Positions 1 to 5,723 of a stretch of 8,991 bases of DNA are shown here, one piece after another (positions within the stretch are counted from its first letter, which is position 1; each line of letters begins with the position of its first letter). Position numbers and translations under genes: made by a program. This DNA is from Thermoleophilia bacterium (lineage in GTDB: Bacteria > Actinomycetota > Thermoleophilia > Gaiellales > SKUG01). The stretch lies in the NCBI GenBank assembly GCA_025964455.1, contig JAOPYU010000107.1, forward strand, positions 1 through 8,991, given 5' to 3'. Below the pieces are notes generated by a model. That model was not told the origin of the DNA. It did no database searches and saw only the letters and a program-made list of their open reading frames with translations.

Positions 1-233
1 AGGCGCGCCAGCTCGCACCCGACGTGCCGATCGTCGCGCGCGGCCGCTACAACATGTACGTGGACGAGATCTCCGAAGCCGGCGCCGACGACGTCGTGGA
101 CGAGGAGAACGTCACCGGCGTCGAGCTCGCGCAGGTCGCGCTCCGCCGGCTCGTCCTCGCCGGCCAGCACGAGCGCCGCCGAGCGGAGCGGCGCGCCCGG
201 CGAACCGACGCCGAGGACGCGCCTCCGAGCTGA
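1..233 (+). CDS. C-terminal end of a Kef/TrkA-type cation transport protein (partial, 5' end outside window)
   Basis: The frame is open from base 3 to the stop at 231-233 and gives 76 residues of a protein that begins upstream of the window. The segment DVPIVARGRY followed by an AGAD-VV-EE stretch and an ELAQ helix resembles the end of a TrkA-N (RCK-N, Rossmann) domain. In KefB/KefC/YbaL-like monovalent cation:proton antiporters this nucleotide-binding regulatory domain follows the membrane part. The last ~25 residues are Arg/Glu/Ala-rich (HERRRAERRARR) and look like a disordered cytoplasmic tail. A GTG at 24 could begin a short ORF, but the homologous residues continue upstream of it, so it is not the start. 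The membrane domain is not visible, so a stand-alone Trk subunit is also possible. Confidence 0.6.
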   Translation, partial: ARQLAPDVPIVARGRYNMYVDEISEAGADDVVDEENVTGVELAQVALRRLVLAGQHERRRAERRARRTDAEDAPPS

Positions 234-234
234 G

Positions 235-260
235 CGAGGCCTTGGAGCCGTGCGGCCTCG
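235..260 (+). terminator. inverted repeat just after the Kef-like gene, possible terminator
   Basis: Arms CGAGGCC (235-241) and GGCCTCG (254-260) are perfectly complementary over 7 bp with a 12-base loop, starting 2 bases after the stop codon. No T-run follows, so this is at best a weak intrinsic terminator. The position fits transcript ending before the secreted protein gene. Confidence 0.4.
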
Positions 261-311
261 AACTGCATGACTGGTGTAACTGTTGTGTTTGCGAACAATC
301 GAGCGTGGGGT

Positions 312-316
312 AGGAG
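312..316 (+). promoter_or_regulatory. ribosome binding site deciding the start of the beta-helix protein
   Basis: AGGAG lies 7 bases before the ATG at 324. The longer in-frame ATG at 267 has no such site. Starting at 324 also puts a signal peptide exactly at the N-terminus. Confidence 0.75.
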
Positions 317-323
317 CGCTGCC

Positions 324-2180
324 ATGTCCTGGAATCGCGTACGTCTCATCTTCCTGTCCACGCTCGTCGCGGGGCTTCTCGTCACGCCGTCCGCCTCGGC
401 CGACACGATCACCGTGTGCGCGGCGGCGTGCGACTGGACGACCATCCAGGAGGCCGTCGACAGCGCGTCCGACGGCGACGTGATCAACGTGGCGGCGGGG
501 AACTACCCCGAGAACGTGGACGTCGATACGGTCGATGTCACGATCACAGGCGCCAAGGCCGATGCGGACGGCCGCACTCGCGCCGTCGACGCTGGCGAGA
601 CGGTCATCGACGCGGCGACCGGTTACGCGCTCAGCGTGGCGAACGCCACGGTGGTGGTCGACGGGCTCGTGCTGCGTGGCGGGTCCGCGAGCTCCAGCGG
701 CGGCCTGCTCGCGACCAGCTCGAGCGTCACGCTGCGCGACAGCATCGTCGACCGGGGCTACTACGGTGTCCGTGCGACGGGAACCGGCGCCGAGGCGCTC
801 CTCATCGAACGCGTTCGTCTCGCGACGTCCACCTTCGCGGCGTCCGCCACGAGCCTGCTCACTGCCACGGTGCAGGATGCCGCCATGTCCACGACGAGCG
901 GGAGCGGCAAAGGTGTCGTGTTCTCGAGCGTCGCCACGTCCGACCTGCACGACTCCAGCGTCGTGACATCCATGGTGGGCACGGCCGAGGGTGTCAGCAT
1001 CGGCGGCGCGTCCGCGGTGAGCACGTCGGTGCGCAACAACGTGATCGAGGGATACGTGCCCGGGGTCGACGTGCTGTCGAGCACGACCGGTGCAGTGGCG
1101 GCGAACCACAACCGCTTCGGCCGCAAGACCGAGTCGGCCGACGTCGTGGACAACGACCGGATCGCGGCCATCAACATCGACGACAACTGGTTCGACTGCG
1201 TCGGGACCCCGGCCATCGGCGGGACCTGCGACGTGCTCGGCACCGGCACGCTCGCGCCCGCGACCTGGATCTCGGCGTATGTCACCACCGCCGCCGTCGC
1301 CTACCAGCCTGCGGACATCCCGGTAACCGTCACCGTGCGACGCTCGGACGGCGCCGCGACTCCCGCCGGCATGACCAACGTGCAGTCGCTTCCCGTGACC
1401 TTCACCAAGGGCTCCACGCTCGATGCGACCTCCTCCTTCCTTCCGGTCGACGCCGTACTCGTCGGGGGGGTCGCCACGTCGGCCCTGCGCTCGGCGACCG
1501 TCGGCACCCACCAGGTCCAGGCCACGATCGGCGGCAACGTGTACTCGACCTCGCTCGCGGTCCGCTACGAGACACCCTCGTTCACCGCGCTGCCAAAGGT
1601 CGCCAAGGTGCCGCGCATCGGGACGGTCGTCGTGTGCCTCAAGGGAAGCTGGACCACCGGGTCGGGGTTCGTGTACACCTGGACCCGTGATGGGGTCCCG
1701 GTCGCCAACGGGGGCCTGGGGACCTACACGCCCGTCGCAGCCGACCTCGGCCATCTGCTGGCGTGCCGCATCACCCTCCAGCGCCCCAACCAGGATTCGG
1801 TCGAAGGAACGAGCCCGGCGCTCAAGGTGCTCAAGCGCATCCCGATCCTGGCGATGCTCCAGACGACACCGCTCGGACGTTCCTTGGCGTGCGGCACGAT
1901 CGCCAAGCTGTGCCTGGTCAAGCGCGGCACGGTCGCCTACGCCAAGCTGGCGGCGCACGCGTCCCACCCGGCAGCGCTCAAGGCCGGTCTCGTCATCGAG
2001 ACGAAGGTCGGTCGGCGATGGAAGCCGCGCCTGCCGGTCGTCAAGCTCTTCGGCGTCAAGGCGTTGCCCCTCCCCACGAAGTCCCTCCCTGCCGGGAGCT
2101 ACCGGTTCCGGATCGTGTACCGGGGATCTGCCCTCGACATGCCGGCGGCATCGCCCTACCGGTACTTCAAGGTCCGCTGA
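324..2180 (+). CDS. secreted parallel beta-helix protein with Ig-like domains
   Basis: A 618-residue protein, predicted to be exported and extracellular or wall-associated. Residues 1-26 form a Sec signal peptide: basic MSWNRVR, a hydrophobic core, then cleavage after ASA. Residues 37-62 (WTTIQEAVDSASDGDVINVAAGNYPE) are the classic opening of pectin-lyase-like right-handed beta-helix domains. Irregular V/I/S/T-rich rungs follow to about residue 295, ending in an N-rich RIAAINIDDNWFDC segment typical of the last rungs. Residues ~325-415 look like a bacterial Ig-like domain (GTHQVQATIGG). Residues ~421-502 resemble another Ig-like domain type (YTWTRDGVPV, ADLGHLLACRI). Residues 503-618 are a beta-rich, Lys/Arg-rich terminal domain ending AGSYRFRIVYRG. 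No LPXTG or C-terminal anchor is seen. I see no conserved polysaccharide lyase catalytic set, so an adhesin or binding protein is as likely as an enzyme. The substrate is unknown. Confidence 0.8.
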   Translation: MSWNRVRLIFLSTLVAGLLVTPSASADTITVCAAACDWTTIQEAVDSASDGDVINVAAGNYPENVDVDTVDVTITGAKADADGRTRAVDAGETVIDAATGYALSVANATVVVDGLVLRGGSASSSGGLLATSSSVTLRDSIVDRGYYGVRATGTGAEALLIERVRLATSTFAASATSLLTATVQDAAMSTTSGSGKGVVFSSVATSDLHDSSVVTSMVGTAEGVSIGGASAVSTSVRNNVIEGYVPGVDVLSSTTGAVAANHNRFGRKTESADVVDNDRIAAINIDDNWFDCVGTPAIGGTCDVLGTGTLAPATWISAYVTTAAVAYQPADIPVTVTVRRSDGAATPAGMTNVQSLPVTFTKGSTLDATSSFLPVDAVLVGGVATSALRSATVGTHQVQATIGGNVYSTSLAVRYETPSFTALPKVAKVPRIGTVVVCLKGSWTTGSGFVYTWTRDGVPVANGGLGTYTPVAADLGHLLACRITLQRPNQDSVEGTSPALKVLKRIPILAMLQTTPLGRSLACGTIAKLCLVKRGTVAYAKLAAHASHPAALKAGLVIETKVGRRWKPRLPVVKLFGVKALPLPTKSLPAGSYRFRIVYRGSALDMPAASPYRYFKVR

Positions 2181-2185
2181 CACGA

Positions 2186-2199
2186 CGCATCGCGATGCG
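2186..2199. repeat. 14-bp perfect palindrome downstream of the beta-helix gene
   Basis: CGCATCGCGATGCG is a perfect dyad 5 bases after the stop codon. It has no loop, so it suits a dimeric DNA-binding protein better than an intrinsic terminator. The rest of the 273-base gap 2181-2453 holds only short CTGACAC repeats (2177, 2203, 2260) and the ribosome binding site of the next gene; I see no convincing promoter there. Confidence 0.3.
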
Positions 2200-2453
2200 A
2201 CACTGACACCGCCCCATGGCCACCCGCGGCCACGGCGCGGCCTTCTCGAGCCAACGGGACTGACACCCTGCGACGCGGCGAACCCTCCACCGCGATGGAT
2301 GGATGAGACATGTCGTCTGCCCCCGTGGCGATGACGGCCTGCTCGCCTCGAACCGGGGCGGGGAGGGCGTCACGGGAACCAGGCACCGACGCGTCCTACT
2401 CGCACAGAGCGACCGGCGGCTGAGCCCGCACGGCGCAACCAGGAGGCACCACC

Positions 2454-3023
2454 ATGTCAGTACGCATTCGCGTCTACCCCCAGAACGGCATGCTCGGAAT
2501 GAACGGGCTCAATGGCGGAATGGGTGCGGTCAGCGCTTCGGCGCTCTACAACACCAAGCTGCAGTCGCAGAAGCAGATCTCCAACCTGCAGCTCGGCTAC
2601 GAGCGAGCCCTCTGGAGCGAGCGCCTCGACAAGGTGCGGCTCGAGGAGCGACTCAAGAATCCCTACGCCGCAGTCGGCACGGGCGCCCTCGGCGTCGGCG
2701 CGCTCGGCTACGGCGGCCTCGGCGGCGCACTGCCGATGGGTGTCGGCCTGCCCCTGGGCGGCGGTCTCCCGTTCGGTGGCATGCCGATGAACGCCGGCAT
2801 GAACCTCGGCGGCATCCCGCAGGGCTTCGGTGGCTCCGGCCAGTCGAACGTGACGAACCAGACCTCCACGGGCGGTTCGCAGAGCGTGACGAACAGCAAC
2901 TCCATCAACGTCGCGAACTCGCACCAGCTCCAGAACCCCTACGGCGGCGGCTTCCCCGGCTACCCGCAGTTCGGCTTCGGTGGCGGCGGACTCATCTCCG
3001 GCCTGCTCGGCGCGCTCATCTAG
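2454..3023 (+). CDS. small glycine-rich protein with coiled-coil segment and Asn/Thr-rich module, unknown function
   Basis: A 189-residue protein; I do not recognise the family. The start is well supported: AGGAGG at 2441-2446 stands 7 bases before the ATG. There is no signal peptide and no cysteine. Visible regions: a short beta-like N-terminus (SVRIRVYPQNG); a charged, probably helical or coiled-coil stretch at 31-69 with heptad-like Leu spacing; a Gly/Leu/Pro/Met-rich low-complexity stretch at 74-128; an Asn/Thr/Ser/Gln module at 130-156 with three V-[TA]-N triads (133, 145, 153); and a Gly/aromatic tail at 161-179 ending in the hydrophobic GLISGLLGALI. The module recurs in the protein encoded at 3471-3947, so the two are probably diverged relatives. 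Low-complexity Gly plus N/Q/T strands recalls self-assembling or amyloid-like structural proteins, but this is inference. Codon use matches the neighbours, which argues for a real gene. Confidence 0.75.
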   Translation: MSVRIRVYPQNGMLGMNGLNGGMGAVSASALYNTKLQSQKQISNLQLGYERALWSERLDKVRLEERLKNPYAAVGTGALGVGALGYGGLGGALPMGVGLPLGGGLPFGGMPMNAGMNLGGIPQGFGGSGQSNVTNQTSTGGSQSVTNSNSINVANSHQLQNPYGGGFPGYPQFGFGGGGLISGLLGALI

Positions 3024-3036
3024 CGTCGCCCCGCCC

Positions 3037-3060
3037 GCGGGCTCGCGCCCGCATGCGTTT
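3037..3060 (+). terminator. hairpin terminator after the first glycine-rich gene
   Basis: GCGGGC (3037-3042), loop TCGC, GCCCGC (3047-3052) forms a perfect 6-bp GC stem 13 bases after the stop, followed by ATGCGTTT. The T-run is short, so termination efficiency is uncertain. Confidence 0.5.
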
Positions 3061-3238
3061 CCCCATTGCCCCTGGTGCAGCCTCGGGTCGGGTCGAGATC
3101 GCTGGATGCACGCTCCAGGCACACGGACGACCGTCCGTCCGCATGCCCTGAGCCGCGTCCGAGTTCGCGATTCCGCCCGCCCCGAGGCCGCTTTTGGCAC
3201 CAGGATCCACGTTTGACGAGGCCATCGACGGTCGCGCC

Positions 3239-3266
3239 TTGTCCGCAGGAAACCCCTGCTCATAAC
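3239..3266 (+). promoter_or_regulatory. weak candidate promoter before the second glycine-rich gene
   Basis: TTGTCC (3239-3244) and CATAAC (3261-3266) are 16 bases apart and partly match sigma-70 type -35 and -10 boxes. Transcription would begin near 3273, exactly where the hairpin cluster starts. Both boxes deviate from consensus, so confidence is low. Confidence 0.22.
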
Positions 3267-3272
3267 GAACTT

Positions 3273-3391
3273 CCGTCCGCCGCGTTTCCCCCTGCGGCCA
3301 CGGACGGCCACGCCCCTGCCCGGGCGGTGGCCGCATGCTCCCCCTCCATGCCGCAACGCCGGCATGCACCCACTGCGACACACGGTTGTCG
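3273..3391 (+). other. cluster of four consecutive hairpins in a 447-base non-coding gap (possible structured leader RNA)
   Basis: The gap 3024-3470 contains no supportable gene. In its middle are four stem-loops in a row. (1) CCGTCCG (3273-3279) pairs with CGGACGG (3301-3307), and inner CCGC (3280-3283) pairs with GCGG (3294-3297), with a 3-base bulge. (2) GGCCACGCCC (3306-3315) pairs with GGGC (3322-3325) and GTGGCC (3327-3332), with one bulged G. (3) CATGCCG (3347-3353) pairs with CGGCATG (3360-3366). (4) CGACA (3376-3380) pairs with TGTCG (3387-3391). They precede the start at 3471 by 80-200 bases, as a structured 5' leader or small RNA would. No known riboswitch class is recognised. GC-rich DNA forms stems readily, so this needs comparative support. 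Confidence 0.35.
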
Positions 3392-3454
3392 GCTGAGTTG
3401 TGACCCAGCCCAACCGACGCGGAGTGGAGGTACCTCGGGCCCACCGAGGACGAC

Positions 3455-3460
3455 AGGAGG
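3455..3460 (+). promoter_or_regulatory. ribosome binding site deciding the start of the second glycine-rich protein
   Basis: AGGAGG lies 10 bases before the ATG at 3471. The reading frame stays open far upstream (to 3066), but that part has arbitrary Pro/Arg/Ser/His-rich composition and no such site, so 3471 is the start. Confidence 0.75.
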
Positions 3461-3470
3461 AGCAGCCGAC

Positions 3471-3947
3471 ATGGCTTCAATCACACCAGCGACGCTCGCG
3501 GCCCAGCCGACGATGCAGTCGCTTCCCCAGACGGCGCTTGCGAGCCCGTACGACGGAACCAACCCCGCCCTCGGCATGCCGGTCACCGGCCCCGCGGGTC
3601 CCTACGGCGGCATCGCGGCGGGTCTCCCGACCGGCGGCGTGCCGCAGCTGACGGGCCTGACCGGCGGACGTGGTCCCCAGGTCAATGCCACCAACCAGAC
3701 GGCGTTCGCCCCCAACGGCAACGTCAACCAGGTGGTCACCAACAGCAACCAGTACACGAACAAGTACTACAACATCGTGGTCCCGACCCACGGTGGCGGG
3801 CTCTTCGGCGGGATCGGTGGCGCCAGCGCCCTCGGCAGCTGGAACACCCCCGGCAACTCGTTCGTGGATCCCAAGACGGGCGTGCTCTACGTCCAGAAGG
3901 ATCAGGGATTCGGCGGCTGGCTCAAGCGCCTGTTCCGGGGGTACTGA
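3471..3947 (+). CDS. small glycine-rich protein sharing the Asn/Thr-rich module, unknown function
   Basis: A 158-residue, cysteine-free protein of no family I recognise, with no signal peptide or clear membrane segment. Order of parts: a Thr/Gln/Ala/Pro-rich N-terminus (1-30); a Gly/Pro-rich stretch (31-68, with GPYGGIAAGLPTGGVPQ); a module at 70-97 with QVNATNQT and then VVTNSNQYTN; an aromatic turn KYYNIVVPTH; a Gly-rich tail (108-118, GGGLFGGIGG); a short ordered-looking segment (126-143) with VDPKTGVLYVQKDQG; and a cationic, amphipathic C-terminus GGWLKRLFRGY. The module aligns with residues 130-149 of the protein at 2454-3023 (QxNxTNQT, then VTNSN), although the DNA has diverged, which points to old homology kept at protein level. 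The neighbour lacks the basic tail and ends hydrophobic instead, so the two may have complementary roles. A structural or self-assembling role is inferred only. Confidence 0.75.
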   Translation: MASITPATLAAQPTMQSLPQTALASPYDGTNPALGMPVTGPAGPYGGIAAGLPTGGVPQLTGLTGGRGPQVNATNQTAFAPNGNVNQVVTNSNQYTNKYYNIVVPTHGGGLFGGIGGASALGSWNTPGNSFVDPKTGVLYVQKDQGFGGWLKRLFRGY

Positions 3948-3955
3948 GTTCGCTC

Positions 3956-3972
3956 GAGCGCGTGGCGCGCTC
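3956..3972 (+). terminator. hairpin after the second glycine-rich gene
   Basis: GAGCGCG (3956-3962), loop TGG, CGCGCTC (3966-3972) is a perfect 7-bp stem 8 bases after the stop codon. No T-run follows. Confidence 0.4.
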
Positions 3973-4091
3973 ACACTCCGGCGGTCTGGTCCCCGCCCGT
4001 GAGCCGAAGCGCCACGCCCGGTGCAGCACCTGACGGTCCTTGCTGCAGTCGCGATCGAGCATCGCAGTACCCCCTCCCTCGCAGTCCGATC

Positions 4092-4117
4092 GGCTCCGGT
4101 GCACACGCACCGGGGCC
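4092..4117 (+). terminator. strong hairpin upstream of the channel gene (terminator or leader structure)
   Basis: GGCTCCGGTGC (4092-4102), loop ACAC, GCACCGGGGCC (4107-4117) pairs over 11 positions with a single G-U wobble, followed by GTT. It could be the true terminator of the upstream transcript or a stem in the leader of the channel mRNA, whose start codon is 51 bases further on. A small dyad GGTGCAGCACC lies at 4020-4030 in the same gap. Confidence 0.45.
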
Positions 4118-4168
4118 GTTCGGCGTTGCGGTGCGTCTCACGGCTCGCGCCCGGGGAATAGACGCAGG

Positions 4169-5065
4169 ATGCCCGATCTCCCCGACATCGCCGCCACCCT
4201 CGCCGGGGTGGCGATCCTGCTCGTGATGGTCCGCGAGATCTTCTGTCAGCTGTTCCACCCTGAAGGCGACGATTCGATCGGTCGCTGGATCTTCCGTGGC
4301 GGCCGGGCGATCGCCCGCCGCACCAACACAACGGGCCAGGTGATCACAGGGCCGATCTGCGTGATCGCCGTGATCGGGATGTGGCTGCTGCTCGCGACGA
4401 TCGGGTGGACGATGCTGCTCGTGCCGCACGTGCCCTCAGGGATCGCCTACGGCGACGGCGTCGCCTCCCACGGCACACTCGCCGACGCCGCGTACCTCTC
4501 GTTCGTCTCGATCTCCACGCTCGGCTTCGGCGACCTGACGCCTGACACCCTGCTGCTGCGCCTGCTCTGGCCGCTGCAGGCGATCATGGGGTTCGGCATC
4601 ATCACCGCCGGCATGACGTGGGGGCTGTCGGCGTTCGGCCCGCTCGGGCGGCAGCGCTCGGTCGCCCGCTACGTCAACCTGGTGCTGCGCGAGCCCGAGC
4701 TCGACGCCGCCACGCTCGAGGAGCTCTCGCGCATGGTCACGTCCGCGACCATCGACGTGAAGCTCGCCCCCGTGACCTATTACATCGTGCCCGTCTCGCC
4801 CCAGGAATCCCTGCCGGGCGTGGTCGTACGCCTATGGGACGTGGCCGAGGCGGCACGGCGCGATCCCGACCGCGCCTCGGCTGCCACGCGGCTGCTGCGC
4901 GCACTCGACGACCTCGGCGAGCAGCTCGTCACGACTCACCTGGCCCCGGCGCCGCTGCGCGACGTGCACGGTCGTGCCCGGCTTGCTGCCTACCGTGACG
5001 ATGCCGAGCCTCGCGGGCGGATTGCGCCCCAGGCGAGCGGCAGCACGCGCCGCGCCCTCAGCTGA
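4169..5065 (+). CDS. potassium-channel-like membrane protein (Ion_trans_2 type pore)
   Basis: A 298-residue integral membrane protein. Hydrophobic segments lie at ~8-24, 58-84 and 128-153. Between the last two is a pore helix (105-116) and the selectivity-filter signature T117-L-G-F-G-D122, in the context [12 protein letters not shown], matching the T-x-G-[YF]-G-D filter of K+ channels. Two pore-flanking helices plus an N-terminal helix ending in the [12 protein letters not shown] segment fit bacterial two-helix pore channels, which assemble as tetramers. The C-terminal ~140 residues are soluble, with a [18 protein letters not shown] segment and an Ala/Arg helix. They show no GxGxxG nucleotide-binding motif, so this is not a standard RCK domain. 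The start at 4169 is chosen because upstream in-frame sequence is Arg/Ser-rich and non-hydrophobic; the ribosome site is weak (GGGGA at 4153, 11 bases away). The gene ends overlapping the 3' end of dcd by 8 bases. Ion selectivity and gating are inferred. Confidence 0.8.
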   Translation: MPDLPDIAATLAGVAILLVMVREIFCQLFHPEGDDSIGRWIFRGGRAIARRTNTTGQVITGPICVIAVIGMWLLLATIGWTMLLVPHVPSGIAYGDGVASHGTLADAAYLSFVSISTLGFGDLTPDTLLLRLLWPLQAIMGFGIITAGMTWGLSAFGPLGRQRSVARYVNLVLREPELDAATLEELSRMVTSATIDVKLAPVTYYIVPVSPQESLPGVVVRLWDVAEAARRDPDRASAATRLLRALDDLGEQLVTTHLAPAPLRDVHGRARLAAYRDDAEPRGRIAPQASGSTRRALS

Positions 5066-5627
5066 AGTTGAGGTGGTAGCGCGACTCGGTGGGCTCGACC
5101 TGGCCCTTGTACTTGGAGCTGCCCGCGAGCGAGCCGCTGCCGTACGGGTTGTCGGCGGCGGTCGTCATCTGCAGGAAGCTGATCTGGCCGATCTTCATGC
5201 CGGGGTAGATCGTGATCGGCAGCGTCGCGACGTTCGACAGCTCCAGGGTGATCGTGCCCTCGAAGCCGGGATCGATGAAACCGGCGGTCGAGTGGATGAG
5301 GAGACCGAGTCGCCCGAGCGAGCTCTTGCCCTCGAGGCGTCCGACCAGGTCGTCGCCGATGCGCACCTGCTCGAGCGTCGCGCCGAGCACGAACTCGCCG
5401 GGATGGAGGATGAAGGGGTCGTCCTCGCTGGCGGTCATCAGCTCCGTGAGGCCTTCCGCCGGCTCGCGCACGTCGATGTAGGGGCGCCGGTTGTTGCGGA
5501 ACACGCGGAAGTGCTCACCCACGCGCAGGTCGATGCTCGACGGCTGGATGAGCGCCTCGTCGAAGGGTGTGATCCCGACGCGCCCCGTCTCGATGGCCTC
5601 GCGGATGGATCGATCGCTCAGGACCAT
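5058..5627 (-). CDS. dcd: dCTP deaminase, probably the bifunctional dUMP-forming type
   Basis: A 189-residue cytosolic enzyme of the dUTPase/DCD trimeric fold that deaminates dCTP for dTMP synthesis. The start [12 protein letters not shown] and the [11 protein letters not shown] segment (27-37) are family hallmarks. The active-site block runs from [10 protein letters not shown] (99-108) through [11 protein letters not shown] (112-122) to LELSN (128-132). By alignment from memory with E. coli Dcd, S102, R106, A115 and E129 match S111, R115, A124 and the catalytic E138. Gly-Phe after A115, where E. coli has His-Arg, and the [16 protein letters not shown] segment match the Mycobacterium/Methanocaldococcus DCD-DUT group, which goes directly from dCTP to dUMP (EC 3.5.4.30). 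The length equals that group's. GAGGAG (complement of 5637-5642) stands 9 bases before the ATG. The gene is divergent from the aminotransferase gene with a 96-base gap. Confidence 0.95.
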   Translation of the reverse strand: MVLSDRSIREAIETGRVGITPFDEALIQPSSIDLRVGEHFRVFRNNRRPYIDVREPAEGLTELMTASEDDPFILHPGEFVLGATLEQVRIGDDLVGRLEGKSSLGRLGLLIHSTAGFIDPGFEGTITLELSNVATLPITIYPGMKIGQISFLQMTTAADNPYGSGSLAGSSKYKGQVEPTESRYHLNFS

Positions 5628-5681
5628 GGTGCGGTGCTCCTCGCCAGCTCGGTCAACGCCGCCAAGCATACCCCTCGCCCC

Positions 5682-5690
5682 TGCTAGCAT
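5682..5690 (+). promoter_or_regulatory. candidate extended -10 promoter element for the aminotransferase gene
   Basis: TGCTAGCAT reads as TGn plus a -10 box (TAGCAT, keeping TA and final T), 33 bases before the ATG at 5724. No good -35 box is seen 16-18 bases upstream, which extended -10 promoters tolerate. The core TGCTAGCA is self-complementary, so the same site could also fire toward dcd. Confidence 0.35.
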
Positions 5691-5723
5691 CGGGGAACGA
5701 TCGGAAACGGAGAGGAACCCGTC

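Noticed and set aside
283..298. TTGTGTTTGCGAACAA imperfect dyad before the beta-helix gene, considered as an SOS-like box
   Set aside because: It does not match the actinobacterial CGAAC-N4-GTTCG pattern and the arms are broken by mismatches.
267..323. Longer start for the beta-helix protein
   Set aside because: It would place 19 residues before a complete signal peptide; AGGAG favours 324.
416..1690. Long plus-strand frame inside the beta-helix gene
   Set aside because: Its translation is almost only Arg, Gly, His and Asp, typical of a shifted frame in GC-rich DNA.
2177..2267. Three CTGACAC copies after the beta-helix gene
   Set aside because: Short, unevenly spaced and partly inside the stop region; no evidence of a binding-site array or CRISPR.
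2417..3415. CGGCTGAG plus CAACC shared by the leaders of both glycine-rich genes (2417 and 3390)
   Set aside because: An 8-mer match between two GC-rich gaps of this size is expected by chance, and the spacing differs (11 and 13 bases).
3066..3470. N-terminal extension of the second glycine-rich protein
   Set aside because: Composition is random-looking (Pro, Arg, Ser, His), there is no ribosome site, and a strong AGGAGG stands just before ATG 3471.
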